Shown: positions 33,382 through 42,391 of the stretch, piece by piece
How the letters are laid out: each line of letters opens with the position of its first letter
Position numbering within the stretch: position 1 is the first letter of the stretch
Origin: Nocardia nova NBRC 15556
GTDB lineage: Bacteria > Actinomycetota > Actinomycetes > Mycobacteriales > Mycobacteriaceae
Direction of reading: 5' to 3'
Assembly: GCF_001613005.1 (NCBI RefSeq)
Contig: NZ_BDBN01000045.1
Span: forward strand, 16,135-80,134
Length of the DNA stretch: 64,000 bases
The notes under the pieces: model-generated
Databases searched by the model: none
What the model was told of the DNA's origin: nothing
What the model saw: the letters and a program-made list of their open reading frames with translations, nothing else
Program-made: the position numbers and the translations under genes

Positions 33382-34836
33382 TCAGACGATTCGGATCAGG
33401 ATCTCGGAATGCCCGGCCCGGATCACATCTCCGTCGGCGAGCTGCCAATCCTGGACGGGCGAGCCGTTGACCAGCGTCCCGTTGGTGGAACCGAGATCCG
33501 ACAGCATCGCGACCTGACCGTCCCAGCGCACCTCGATGTGGCGGCGGGACACCCCGGTGTCGGGAAGCCGGAAATGGGCGTCCTGGCCACGCCCGATGAT
33601 GTTGCTGCCCTCGCGTAGCTGGTACGTGCGGCCGCTGCCGTCGTCCAGGTGCAGGGTGGCCGAATAACCGGACCCCCCGCGCGCCGGCGGCGGGGCCGCT
33701 GCGTAGCCGCCCTGCTGTCCGTAGGCCGGCTGCTGACCGTAGGCCTGATCCTCGGCGCCGTAACCGCCCTGGTCCGCGTACCCCTGATCGGCATAGCCGG
33801 GGTCGGCGTAGCCCTGCTGGCCGTAGCCGCTCTGAGCCTGGTAACCCTGGTCGTATCCGGGAGCCTGGCCGTAGCCCGGCTGCTGACCGTAGTTCTGCTC
33901 CGGGTAGCCCTGCTGTTGCCCGTACCCCTGGTCGGCGTAGCCCTGCTGGCCGTAACCCTGGTCGTAGCCGCTCTGCTCGTAGCCGCCCTGTTCGTACGCC
34001 TGCTGCTGGCCGTACCCCTGGTCGGCATAGGCCTGCTGGCCGTAACCCTGGTCGTAACTGCTCTGGTCGTAGCTGCCCTGCTCGTAGCCCGGCTGACCGT
34101 AGGCCGCGCCGCCCTGCTGGTAGCCCGCGCCGCCCTGCTGGTAGTCGTAGCCGTTCTGGTAGTCGCCGCCGCCCTGCTGATAGTCGCCATAGGCAGGCTG
34201 CGATTCCGGCGCGGCGTACTCACCGGCACCGGGATACTGGCCACCCCGGCCGTAGTCGTCCTGATATTGCGGCGCGGGGCGGCCCCCCGGCGGGGGTGCG
34301 TACCCGCGGTTGCGTGGATCGGACTCCGCGGGCTCTCGGCTGGGGTCGTAGCCTGAGTTCTGCGTCATGGGGCCAGCTCCTGGTTGCGGGTGTGCGGGTC
34401 GTTGTGGGGGTCGTCCAGGTCGATCGGGCGGCCGGCGCGGCGCCGGGGGGTTCCGGCGGCCCGCATCCGGGTCGACCCGGCCGTGCGTCCTGAACTGTCC
34501 GGTGTGCAGCGTAGGGGATGTCTCGAATTCGACGTGCACTTCACCGTAGGTCTGCCACCCCTGATCGCGGATGTAGTCCTGTAAATGCTTGGCGAACGCG
34601 CGGGTGGTCAACTCGTGGTCTGCGTCGAGTTCCTGCAGGTCCGTGGGGTTGACCGTGATGACGTAGACGTTCGGGGCGAGCAGATGCCCGCCGTCGAGTT
34701 CGCTCAGGCGATCCGAGGCCTCGCGCTGCAGCGCCGCTTCCACCTCCTGGGGAACGACGCTGCCGCCGAAGACCCTGGCGAAGGCGTCACCGACGGCGCC
34801 CTGCAGACGTCGCTCGAAACGCGAGACGATGCCCAT
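33382..34836 (-). CDS. fhaA: FHA-domain protein FhaA (DUF3662-FHA) with long Q/Y/G-rich middle
   Basis: 484 residues in three parts. The N-terminal DUF3662 domain (1-115; MGIVSRFERRLQG to VHVEFETSP) is followed by a very long disordered region rich in Gly, Tyr, Gln, Asp and Pro (about 120-400), then a C-terminal FHA domain (about 395-484; NIIGRGQDAHFRL, GVSRRHIEV, DLGSTNGTL). FhaA binds phosphorylated pseudokinase MviN and PknB at the cell pole and septum in mycobacteria. The Q/Y/G region is longer and more repetitive than recalled for mycobacterial FhaA. The gene is separated from fhaB by 186 bases and probably has its own promoter. Confidence 0.93.
   Translation of the reverse strand: MGIVSRFERRLQGAVGDAFARVFGGSVVPQEVEAALQREASDRLSELDGGHLLAPNVYVITVNPTDLQELDADHELTTRAFAKHLQDYIRDQGWQTYGEVHVEFETSPTLHTGQFRTHGRVDPDAGRRNPPAPRRPPDRPGRPPQRPAHPQPGAGPMTQNSGYDPSREPAESDPRNRGYAPPPGGRPAPQYQDDYGRGGQYPGAGEYAAPESQPAYGDYQQGGGDYQNGYDYQQGGAGYQQGGAAYGQPGYEQGSYDQSSYDQGYGQQAYADQGYGQQQAYEQGGYEQSGYDQGYGQQGYADQGYGQQQGYPEQNYGQQPGYGQAPGYDQGYQAQSGYGQQGYADPGYADQGYADQGGYGAEDQAYGQQPAYGQQGGYAAAPPPARGGSGYSATLHLDDGSGRTYQLREGSNIIGRGQDAHFRLPDTGVSRRHIEVRWDGQVAMLSDLGSTNGTLVNGSPVQDWQLADGDVIRAGHSEILIRIV
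33705..34200 (-). repeat. YGQQ/GYDQ-type low-complexity repeat within fhaA
   Basis: Many degenerate copies of short units such as GYGQQ, ADQGYGQQ, YEQGGY and SYDQ, encoded by near-repeats of about 15-30 bases. The region supplies the tyrosine- and glutamine-rich linker of FhaA and is prone to slippage. Confidence 0.85.
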
Positions 34837-34947
34837 ACCGGCCTCCCTTCGATGCCCGCCCTCGTTGCCTACGCTGTATGTCTACGTCAGCTGATCGGTC
34901 TGTGTCGTCCGGGCGTCACGATCCCGCGACACGACATGCCGATAGGG

Positions 34948-34967
34948 CGTGTCGTCGAACGGACACG
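34948..34967. promoter_or_regulatory. Inverted repeat upstream of fhaA
   Basis: CGTGTC-N8-GACACG lies 112 bases before fhaA and 150 bases before tRNA-Leu. It has the 6-8-6 layout of a dimeric regulator site. No partner is known. Apart from this and a tRNA-Leu promoter-like GATACT near 35096, nothing else is seen in 34837-35116. Confidence 0.25.
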
Positions 34968-35116
34968 GTCACTGCATGATATCCACGATCCTCCACCCCT
35001 GTAACTCACGACCGTCCACCCACGGTTCCCATTACCCGAAAATACTCGTCCGCAACCCCCGTGAGCAGGCGATTTCGTGCCGGAACCGAGCGCGTGATAC
35101 TGTCTTCCAGTCGCTC

Positions 35117-35199
35117 GGGCGAGTGGCGGAATGGCAGACGCGCTGGCTTCAGGTGCCAGTGTCCTTCGGGACGTGGGGGTTCAAGTCCCCCTTCGCCCA
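35117..35199 (+). tRNA. tRNA-Leu (CAG)
   Basis: An 83-base cloverleaf with a long variable arm (GTGTCCTTCGGGAC), as expected for leucine. Acceptor stem GGGCGAG/TTCGCCC, anticodon CAG at 35150-35152, T-arm GGTTCAAGT, discriminator A, no encoded CCA. It corresponds to leuT after fhaA in mycobacteria. Confidence 0.96.
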
Positions 35200-35200
35200 C

Positions 35201-35246
35201 AAAAAGAAGAGCCGCAGATCGAATCCGATCTGCGGCTCTTCTTTTT
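35201..35246. terminator. Perfect 21-bp bidirectional terminator
   Basis: A 21-bp perfect stem (35201-35221 with 35226-35246) closes on loop AATC. It begins with AAAAAG and ends with CTTTTT, so it has a T run on both strands. It ends the tRNA-Leu transcript and, from the other side, the convergent esterase gene. Confidence 0.93.
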
Positions 35247-35251
35247 GTGTG

Positions 35252-36217
35252 TCAGGCCGGGTACAGGGCCGCCCGCAGCACCGAAACCGCCTGGGCGACG
35301 GCTGCTTTCGCGGCGTTGGTGTCGTGCATGGAGTTGACCATGACGAAATCGTGGATGATGCCGCCGTAACGGGTCTGGACGACGGGGACGCCGGCGTCGC
35401 GGAGTTTGGCGGCGAAGGCCTCGCCCTCGTCGCGCAGGACGTCGGCCTCACCGGTGATCACCAGCGCCGGCGGCAGCCCGGCGAGCTGCTCGGTGGTGGC
35501 GCGCAGCGGCGAGGCCGTGATCTGGGCGCGGTCCGCTTCGCTGGTCGTGTACTGGTCCCAGAACCACCGCATCCCTTCCCGAGTCAGGAAGTAGCCTTCG
35601 GCGAACCGCTCGTACGACGGCGTATCGAAGTTGGCGTCGGTGACGGGATAGAACAGCACTTGCTGGACGAACGAGACGTCGCCCCGCTCCTTGGCCATCA
35701 GTGTCAGCGCGATGGCCATATTGCCGCCCACCGAATCACCGGCGATCGCGATGCGGGTGGTGTCGAGCCCCTTCTCGGCGCCGTTCGAGCGCACCCACTG
35801 CGCGACGCGGTAGGACTGCTCGTTGGCCACCGGGTAGCGCACCTCGGGGGAGCGGTCGTATTCGGGGAAGACGACGGCCGCGTGCACGCCCACGGCGAGA
35901 TCGCGTACCAGCCGGTCGTGGGTGTGCGCATCGCCGAACACCCAGCCCGCGCCGTGGGTGTAGACGATGACGGGCAGGATGTCTGTCACACCCTGCGGCT
36001 TGACGATGCGGGCCCGCACCGACCCGGTCGGCCCGCCCTCGACGGTGATCCACTCCTCGTCGATCGCCGGCTTCTCGATCGGTGAATCCTGCACCGAATC
36101 AACGGCTTTGCGGCCCTCCTCGGGCGGCAGCTGATAGAGGAACGGCGGCTGGGAGGTTGCGTCGACGAACTCCTGGGCGGCCGGCTCGAGGGAGACGCCC
36201 AGCGGATTTCCGGTCAT
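35252..36217 (-). CDS. Alpha/beta hydrolase, hormone-sensitive-lipase (HSL) family esterase
   Basis: 321 residues. The oxyanion motif HGAGW (88-92) replaces the usual HGGGW, the nucleophile is S162 in GDSVGGN, the acid lies in ITGEADVLRDE (about 258) and the base in GGIIHDF (about 288). It should hydrolyse short- to medium-chain esters. The ATG with AAGGA nine bases upstream is preferred; the frame stays open to 36442 without coding character. There is no signal peptide. The adjacent GlxA-type regulator on the same strand may control it. Confidence 0.92.
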   Translation of the reverse strand: MTGNPLGVSLEPAAQEFVDATSQPPFLYQLPPEEGRKAVDSVQDSPIEKPAIDEEWITVEGGPTGSVRARIVKPQGVTDILPVIVYTHGAGWVFGDAHTHDRLVRDLAVGVHAAVVFPEYDRSPEVRYPVANEQSYRVAQWVRSNGAEKGLDTTRIAIAGDSVGGNMAIALTLMAKERGDVSFVQQVLFYPVTDANFDTPSYERFAEGYFLTREGMRWFWDQYTTSEADRAQITASPLRATTEQLAGLPPALVITGEADVLRDEGEAFAAKLRDAGVPVVQTRYGGIIHDFVMVNSMHDTNAAKAAVAQAVSVLRAALYPA

Positions 36218-36326
36218 CGGGTTTTTCCTTTCAGCGGGTGTGCGGCTGCGAACAACGCGGCGCCCGACCAGTTTCCGCTGGTCGGAGGGCGGCGCGCCCC
36301 TCGCTACGGGACGCGAAAACACCGGA

Positions 36327-37334
36327 TCAAGACACGGCGGCGACCAAGGGGGTCTCGCCGGAACCGGTCGAGCGGAACCGGCGCTGATATTTACTGGGCG
36401 ATATCCCGAGCCGGGCGACGAACGCGCGGCGCATCGCCTCACTGCTGCCGTAGCCCGCGGCCATCGCCGCCTCGGTCACTCCGAAGCCGGCATGCAGCAT
36501 GTCGCGGGCGACCCCGAAGCGGATGAAGGCGACGTACTCGGCGGGGGAGCGCTCCAATTCGGCGCGGAACAGTCTGGTCAGATGGCGCGGACTGACGTTG
36601 GCGTGTGCCGCCAGCGTCCGAACGGTATGGGGGAAGGCCGGATTCGCGCAGACGAGGTCGACGGCCTTGCGCACCAGCGGGCTGCGCGGCGCCGGCCCCG
36701 ACAGCGAGGCCGAGAACTGCGACTGCCCGCCCGCGCGCTGCATGTACACCACCATGAGCTGGGCGATCCGGCGCGCGATGTCGGGGCCGAAATCCTCCTC
36801 GACCATCGCCAGCGCCAGGTCGACCCCGGCGGTGACTCCGGCCGAGCTGTAGAGGTTTCCGTCACGCACGTAGATGTCGTCGGCGGCCACGTCGATCGCG
36901 GGATAGCGCCGGGCCAGATGGGCGGCGAACTTCCAGTGCGTGGTGGCCCGGCGTCCGTCGAACAGGCCCAGTTCGGCGAGGACGAACGCGCCGCTGCACA
37001 CCGATGCCAGACGCCGGGTGTTCCACGACAGTCGCCGTGCCGCTGCGAGCAGTTCGGGTGTGACGAATTTCGAGGGTGGCAGCTCACTGCCCGGGATCAC
37101 GACGGTGTCGAAGGCGCCCGCGTCGGCTGCCGCGACAGCGCATTCGATCCGGGCGCCGATCGAGGTCTGCACACTGCCGCCGTCCGCCGATACCAGCACG
37201 ACCTCGTATCCGGGGCAGGCTTGGTTGGCCTCGACGAACACCTCCGCTGGACCGGTGAAGTCGAGCATCTTGACGCCGTCGAAGACCAGAATTCCTACGC
37301 GCCGACGCGGTAGTTGAGCGAGTTCGAGGGCCAT
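36327..37334 (-). CDS. GlxA-type transcriptional regulator (DJ-1/PfpI plus AraC HTH)
   Basis: 335 residues. An N-terminal DJ-1/PfpI-like domain (about 13-185) holds the nucleophile-elbow Cys in VCSGAFVLAELGLFDGRRATTHW, and a C-terminal AraC/XylS domain (about 220-322) carries two helix-turn-helix units (TVRTLAAHANVSPRHLTRLFR; GFGVTEAAMAAGYGSSEAMRRAF). Such proteins are activators sensing small metabolites through the DJ-1 domain. The neighbouring esterase downstream on the same strand and the divergent TetR are possible targets. Confidence 0.93.
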   Translation of the reverse strand: MALELAQLPRRRVGILVFDGVKMLDFTGPAEVFVEANQACPGYEVVLVSADGGSVQTSIGARIECAVAAADAGAFDTVVIPGSELPPSKFVTPELLAAARRLSWNTRRLASVCSGAFVLAELGLFDGRRATTHWKFAAHLARRYPAIDVAADDIYVRDGNLYSSAGVTAGVDLALAMVEEDFGPDIARRIAQLMVVYMQRAGGQSQFSASLSGPAPRSPLVRKAVDLVCANPAFPHTVRTLAAHANVSPRHLTRLFRAELERSPAEYVAFIRFGVARDMLHAGFGVTEAAMAAGYGSSEAMRRAFVARLGISPSKYQRRFRSTGSGETPLVAAVS

Positions 37335-37412
37335 CCCGCCATCATTCTGGAGTGACGCCTCCAGAACAAGCTTTGTGGCCGGGGTCGCAGTGGGATTGAT
37401 ACGGTGGGCGCC

Positions 37413-38036
37413 ATGGGGAGGCCACGACAGTTCGACGAATCGGCCTTGCTCGACGCCGCCACCGAACTGTTCTGGTCGCAGGGTTTCGAGCAGACGTCGG
37501 TCGAGGACGTCTCGCGGGCCAGTGGCATCGGAAACGGCAGCATCTACGCCGCCTACCGCAGCAAGCGCGGACTGTTCCTCGCGGCCTTCGAACGCTATTG
37601 CGAGGGCCGTGCTCGCCTGGTCCGGGAGGTGGTGACCTCGGCTCCCGGTTCGGCGCAGGCGGCGGTGCGCGCACTGTTCGAGGCGATCATCGACGACTGC
37701 GTCTCACAGCCCGATCGGCGTGGTTGCCTGATGCTCAACAGCATCGCCCAGCTCGGCTCGCGGCTGCCCGAAGTGATCAGCATCGGGAATCGGACCACCG
37801 CCGCCATGGAACGCGGTGTCGCCGAGCGGCTACGCCGCGCCGCCGAGGAATCCGGCGCCGAACTCGACGCGTCGACCCTGGCCGCCTACAGCGCCACCGT
37901 GGTGATGACCGCGCAGGGCCTTATCCAATTGAGCCGCTTGGGAACTCCCCTCGGGCGATTGCGCGATATCGCCGAGGTGTCGAGTCACAATCTGCCCGAG
38001 GCGTGGAACGTTCCGGTCGCGGACCGGGTGCGCTGA
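37413..38036 (+). CDS. TetR family transcriptional regulator
   Basis: 207-residue repressor: the N-terminal DNA-binding domain (about 7-58) has the pattern ALLDAATELFWSQGFEQTSVEDVSRASGIGNGSIYAAYRSK (read as helices 1-4), and the rest is the helical ligand domain (CLMLNSIAQLG, C-terminal TetR_C type). ATG at 37413 is preferred; GTG at 37404 would add three residues. It diverges from the GlxA gene by 78 bases. The ligand is unknown. Confidence 0.9.
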   Translation: MGRPRQFDESALLDAATELFWSQGFEQTSVEDVSRASGIGNGSIYAAYRSKRGLFLAAFERYCEGRARLVREVVTSAPGSAQAAVRALFEAIIDDCVSQPDRRGCLMLNSIAQLGSRLPEVISIGNRTTAAMERGVAERLRRAAEESGAELDASTLAAYSATVVMTAQGLIQLSRLGTPLGRLRDIAEVSSHNLPEAWNVPVADRVR

Positions 38037-38060
38037 CGGCATCGTTTCCGGGGACGGTCG

Positions 38061-38399
38061 TCAGCGGCCTCGCTGCGTGCGCACGTAGTCGACGGCGTCC
38101 TGCGTGACAGCGTCGGTGATGTCGGCGAATTCCTCGTGCTTCTGGATGTAGCCGGCCACGAACGGGCAGATCGGCACGATCCGCAAACCGGCCTCGCGGG
38201 TGCGGTCCAGTGCCTGTGAGACCAGGGCGCCGGCCAGGCCGCGTCCAGCGAAGTCGGAGTCGATTTCGGTGTGGTAGAAGATCCGCTGCCCGTCGTGGTC
38301 GAGGTATTCGGTGAATCCGGCGAGCCGATCGTCCACGCTGATTTCGAACCGTTCCGCGGCCTGCGTGACGACCGGAGTGGGTTGCTGTTCGGCGGTCAT
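38061..38399 (-). CDS. Small GNAT family N-acetyltransferase (YjdJ/CG-type)
   Basis: 112 residues, the short acetyl-CoA-binding form. It keeps the core GFTEYLDHDGQRIFYHTEID, the acetyl-CoA loop FAGRGLAGALVSQAL and IVPICPFVAGYIQKHEEFADI. This family (PF14542 type) acetylates unknown small molecules. It converges on the TetR gene with 24 bases between. The ATG is the only start near the conserved N-terminus. Confidence 0.88.
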   Translation of the reverse strand: MTAEQQPTPVVTQAAERFEISVDDRLAGFTEYLDHDGQRIFYHTEIDSDFAGRGLAGALVSQALDRTREAGLRIVPICPFVAGYIQKHEEFADITDAVTQDAVDYVRTQRGR

Positions 38400-39110
38400 G
38401 GGTCTCAGTATCGCGGTCCGGCAGGTCGGATACCCGCAGGTTCGAGCGAGGACGCGCGTGCCGGTGTGATCTTCGCCGCACTTTCGGCGGTTGACCGGTC
38501 GTTATTCGCTTCGGATATCACCGGTGAAAAAACGCCGTTCGAGTTCGCTGTCGAAATAACTGCGCAATTCAATGGAAGCGCATACGCAACCATCTGAGAA
38601 TTACCTGACAGCAGACTTGGAAACTCCGGCAGTAACAAACTTGAAGTTTGTTTGCTGGCCGAGTGAGGTGGGTAAAGCCGGTCGGACGCAGGTCGATTGA
38701 GCCCCTGACCTGCAGTGATGACCAACAGGTGAGCAGCAGGCGACGCGCCGGGGAATCATCGCGGTCCGGGTATCCGGCACCGCGAGTAACGGCCGAATTA
38801 GCAGAAAAATCCCGGCTACCGGAGCGTTGCGGTATGCGTGGGACCGTTATTTCCGACCGCCCGCCAGGTATTTGCGAATGGTCTCCGGAGATGCTGTCGG
38901 ACTGCGGGTTTCGGCTCGGTTACGGCCGGGCAGACGGAGTGTGCAGGAGGTTGCGCAGGGATAACGATTGTGTAGAGTCGACGGTAACGCTGGCCGCAGC
39001 TGAGCTGGACTCGCTGCGGCCAGTGGATCTCAAATCGGCACTCCGATGATCCTTCGAATCCCCGCCCTCTCGCAAGGGATTTTCTCAGCCTCAGCAGAAC
39101 CGCCCCGGCG
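38400..39110. other. 711-base gap, AT-richer, no convincing gene
   Basis: The base composition from about 38480 to 38690 is clearly less GC-rich than the neighbours. A perfect hairpin AACAAACT-TGA-AGTTTGTT sits at 38634-38652. Frames of up to 133 codons exist on both strands but show no family signature and no G/C third-position bias. A second hairpin near 39000 is listed separately. Confidence 0.5.
38990..39023 (-). terminator. Hairpin downstream of the SpoIIM-like gene
   Basis: Perfect 11-bp stem CTGGCCGCAGC/GCTGCGGCCAG with a 12-base loop, about 90 bases beyond the stop of the minus-strand SpoIIM-like gene. There is no T run, so it would be a weak or factor-assisted terminator. It could instead be an RNA element of the gap. 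Confidence 0.4.
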
Positions 39111-40103
39111 TTAGCTCGATATGCGCTCGCTCGCATCGGTCGCGGACCGCAACGCCGCTCGTTCCTGCACCGCTCGGCGCCCCGGGCCGAAGACGTAGGT
39201 CAGAAATCCGAGTTCGGCAACCAGCCCGACACCGATTCGCACCGACGCGGGCCAGTCGGCGGGTGTGACGAAACCCTCGATCAGGCCCGAGACCAATAGG
39301 ACCGCCACCAGCCCGAGTGCGATCGTCGCCGTCGCCCGTCCCTGCCGGGCCAGCGCCTCGGCGCGTGACGACCGCCCCGGCTCTATCAGCGTCCAACCCA
39401 GTTTCAGCCCCGCGCCGCCGGCGACGAAGACGGCCGTGAGCTCCAGCATGCCGTGGGGGAGCAGGAATCCGAAGAACGAGTCGAGCCGACCGGCATCCGC
39501 CATCAGCCCCGCGGAGACTCCGACGTTCAGTGCGTTCATGAACAGCAGATAGGCTGCCGGGAGAATCAGGATGCCGGTGAACAACGCGATGGCCGACACC
39601 CAGGCGTTGTTGGTCCACACCTGTGCGGCGAAGGCGTCGTGGGGATGTTCGGAGTAATAGGACTCGAAGCGGCCGCCGGGGGCTGTCAGCGATTCCGCGT
39701 TCGACGGCAGCCCCAAAGTCCTTCGCGCCGAACCGGAACCGGACACCCAGATGCCGATACCGGCCGAGACGGCCAGAAACGCCGCCGCCACCGAGGCCCA
39801 CCACGGCCACGATCGATACACCGCGGCGGGGAACCGATGGGTGAAGAAATAGCCGATCTGCGACCAGGTGTCGGTGCGCGCGCCCAGCAGCCGTCCCCGG
39901 GCCCGCGCGAGTACCGCGCTCAGACCGTTGATCAACTCCGGATCGGGCGAATGTGATTGCAACCGCGCCAGCTGCTGGGAGGTGCGGCGGTACAGGGCCA
40001 CGAATTCGTCGACCTCGGCGCCGCTGAGCCGCCGCTGCGCGGTCAGCCGGTCGAGCCGATCCCAATGCCGCCGCTGCGCGAACGAATAGGCGTCGACGTC
40101 CAT
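39111..40103 (-). CDS. Stage II sporulation protein M-like membrane protein
   Basis: 330-residue SpoIIM-type (DUF95) protein. A soluble N-terminus (1-100; FVALYRRTSQQLARL) precedes about five membrane segments (near 107-127, 166-190, 215-235, 258-276, 290-310), including FFGFLLPHGMLELTAVFVAGG. It is divergent to the RDD gene, next to DUF58 and MoxR genes, the arrangement known from M. tuberculosis Rv3692-Rv3695. No spore formation is implied; the role in actinobacteria is unknown. Confidence 0.9.
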   Translation of the reverse strand: MDVDAYSFAQRRHWDRLDRLTAQRRLSGAEVDEFVALYRRTSQQLARLQSHSPDPELINGLSAVLARARGRLLGARTDTWSQIGYFFTHRFPAAVYRSWPWWASVAAAFLAVSAGIGIWVSGSGSARRTLGLPSNAESLTAPGGRFESYYSEHPHDAFAAQVWTNNAWVSAIALFTGILILPAAYLLFMNALNVGVSAGLMADAGRLDSFFGFLLPHGMLELTAVFVAGGAGLKLGWTLIEPGRSSRAEALARQGRATATIALGLVAVLLVSGLIEGFVTPADWPASVRIGVGLVAELGFLTYVFGPGRRAVQERAALRSATDASERISS

Positions 40104-40250
40104 CGGCTCCTCCTGTGCTCCTGCGGGACACCCGCACCCGACCGAATCGCCGCAATGAGCTGCGCTGGGTATCGCGGCGATTCTCCTGTGTCCGCCCGGT
40201 CCTCTCGAAGGCTAGTTCGCACGGGCCCGATTCGGGATACTGGAGCGATC

Positions 40251-41090
40251 ATGGCCGATTTCACCACCGGGGAGGCCGTCTCCCTGCAGTTGCCGATCGC
40301 GCGCATCCCCACCCGGGCCGCGGCCTTCGCGATCGATCTGGTGCTGCAACTCGTGCTCGGCCTGCTGTTGTTGTCGGCCGTCTTCGCCGTGTTGTTCCGA
40401 TTCGAACCCGACGGCGCGTGGGTCGACGTGGCCGTGCTGGTGACGATGGTGACCGTGCTCGTCGGCTATCCGGTCGTCAGCGAAACGCTGACGCGCGGGC
40501 GGACCGTGGGAAAACTGGCGCTGGGCCTGCGCGTGGTGCGCAGCGACGGCGGGCCCGTCGATTTCCGGCACGCGCTGACCCGCGGCCTCGCCGGCGCCCT
40601 CGTCGATTTCTGGAATCTCGGTGGGTTCGGTCTGGTCGCGGTGGTCACCTCGCTCTGTTCGCCGCGGGCGCGCCGGGTCGGTGACATCCTGGCCGGCACC
40701 GTCGTGGTATCGGATCGGGCGCGAATTCCCATGCCCGCGCTGGCCACTGCCCCGCCCTGGCTGGTCGACTGGGTGGGCCGGCTGGATCTGTCCGGTCTCA
40801 CCGAGGATCTCGCGCTGCCCGTGCGGCGGTATCTGACCCGCTTCCCGCAGCTCACCCCGCAGGTGCAGGCGGAACTCGGTGCGGCGCTGGTGATCGCGGT
40901 GTGCGATCAACTGCGGGTGGCGCCACCGGCCGGATATCCGCCGCTGCACATCCTCGGTGCGGTCATCGGGGAGCGGCAACGCCGTATTCTGCCGCCGCCC
41001 CGCCTGCCCTTCTGGCCGATGCCCCAGCAGTGGGCGCCACCCGCCGGGCCGGCGCAGCCGTACGCATCGGTGGTCCGGCCGGGATCGTGA
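40251..41090 (+). CDS. RDD family membrane protein
   Basis: 279 residues with an RDD domain: the first helix has RAAAFAIDLVLQLVLGL (the family Arg...Asp pattern), the second lies near 55-78 and the third near 116-136. A long soluble C-terminus (about 155-279) carries a Pro-rich end. GGAG is five bases before the ATG. It diverges from the SpoIIM-like gene and ends four bases from the convergent DUF58 gene. RDD proteins have been linked to ion transport in other bacteria; here the function is unknown. Confidence 0.9.
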   Translation: MADFTTGEAVSLQLPIARIPTRAAAFAIDLVLQLVLGLLLLSAVFAVLFRFEPDGAWVDVAVLVTMVTVLVGYPVVSETLTRGRTVGKLALGLRVVRSDGGPVDFRHALTRGLAGALVDFWNLGGFGLVAVVTSLCSPRARRVGDILAGTVVVSDRARIPMPALATAPPWLVDWVGRLDLSGLTEDLALPVRRYLTRFPQLTPQVQAELGAALVIAVCDQLRVAPPAGYPPLHILGAVIGERQRRILPPPRLPFWPMPQQWAPPAGPAQPYASVVRPGS

Positions 41091-41094
41091 ACGC

Positions 41095-42387
41095 TCAGAG
41101 GGCTCCGGACCGCTTCAGTTCCAGGTACTCGTCGGCCAGCGCCTCCGGGACTCGCTCCGGCGCCGCGGCCACCACGTCGATGCCCTGGCGCTGCAGGGTT
41201 TCTCGCACGATCGCGCGTTCGGTCAGCAGATGTTCGGCGGCCGCGGCGGCATAGACCTCGGCAGCGGTATCGCGACGGGTCGCGGTCGCCGCGATCTCCG
41301 GATCGGTGACCGACACCAGCAGCACCCGGTGCCGGCTGCTCAACACCGGGAGTACCGGCAGCAGATTCTCTTCGACCATCGCCCCGTCGAGACTGGTGAA
41401 CCAGACCACCAGGCTGCGGCGGCGGGTGTGGCGAACCGCGGTGCGGACCATCGCCGGGGTGTCGGCATCCAGCAGCGCGGGCACGACGCCCGAGAGGGCG
41501 TGCATCAGCTTGGGCTGCACCGCCTTTCCGCGTGCGCCCCGGACTTCGGCGCGAATCTCGCGATCGAAGGCCAGCAGGTCGACGGTATCCCCGGCCGCGG
41601 CCGCCAGTCCGCCCAGCAGCAGCGCGGCCTCGACGGCGGTGTCCAGCCGAGTCTGCTCACCGAGCCGGGCGGCGCTGATTCGGCCGGTATCCAGCAACAT
41701 CAGCACGTGGCGGTTGCGTTCGGGACGCCAGGTGCGTACCAGCACATCGGTGGCGCGGGCCGTGGCTCGCCAGTCGATGGACCGCACATCGTCACCGGCC
41801 ACATATTCGCGGAAGGAATCGAATTCCGAGCCCGGACCACGCAGAGTGGCGACCGATCGGCCGTCCAGATGCTGCAGCCGTTTCACCTTGGCGGCGAGGA
41901 TCCGTTCGGTCCGAAACGGCGGCAGCGCACGCACCGTCGCGGGCACGGTGCGACGGAACTGCCGCCCCGCCAGACCGAGCGGTCCGAACAACCGAACCGT
42001 GACCGGCCCCGCGATCCGATCGCCGCGGCGAGCCGGGCGGACGGTGGTGGCCAGCCGGGTGGTGGTATTCGGCGGCAGCTGCAACTGGTGGGTCTCGGCC
42101 GGTGCCTGCGCACTGGGCGGCCAGTCGTCCCACAGCCGCGCCCGCACCGCGCGGGCGCCGCGGTTCAGCACGGTGAGCTCGACGGTGGTGGTGTGGCCGA
42201 CGCGGACGGTGGTGAGCGGAACCCGGGACAACTCGAGATCATCGGCGCGACAGGAGATCACGTCGATCGCGACGAGGAAGGCCAGCACACTCGTCAGTAC
42301 GGCGACGCCGGCCCAGGACGGCAGCGCGACACCGACCACCACCGCAGCCACCGCCGCGCAGACCGCGAGCCGACCCGTGACGATCAT
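41095..42387 (-). CDS. DUF58 domain-containing protein
   Basis: 430 residues: two N-terminal membrane helices (about 8-25 and 28-44), a beta-rich segment, then the DUF58 domain (near 185-290) with the hallmark REYVAGDDVRSIDWRATAR and VRTWRPERNRHVLMLLDTGR, a von Willebrand A-like fold with a DxG metal site. It is encoded five bases downstream of the MoxR ATPase. MoxR-DUF58 pairs act as chaperone-like or metal-insertion modules in envelope stress. Position equals Rv3693. Confidence 0.92.
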   Translation of the reverse strand: MIVTGRLAVCAAVAAVVVGVALPSWAGVAVLTSVLAFLVAIDVISCRADDLELSRVPLTTVRVGHTTTVELTVLNRGARAVRARLWDDWPPSAQAPAETHQLQLPPNTTTRLATTVRPARRGDRIAGPVTVRLFGPLGLAGRQFRRTVPATVRALPPFRTERILAAKVKRLQHLDGRSVATLRGPGSEFDSFREYVAGDDVRSIDWRATARATDVLVRTWRPERNRHVLMLLDTGRISAARLGEQTRLDTAVEAALLLGGLAAAAGDTVDLLAFDREIRAEVRGARGKAVQPKLMHALSGVVPALLDADTPAMVRTAVRHTRRRSLVVWFTSLDGAMVEENLLPVLPVLSSRHRVLLVSVTDPEIAATATRRDTAAEVYAAAAAEHLLTERAIVRETLQRQGIDVVAAAPERVPEALADEYLELKRSGAL

Positions 42388-42391
42388 TGCG

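Noticed and set aside
38405..39049. Open frames of 106 and 133 codons in the gap after the GNAT gene
   Set aside because: No codon bias, no ribosome site and no recognisable motif.
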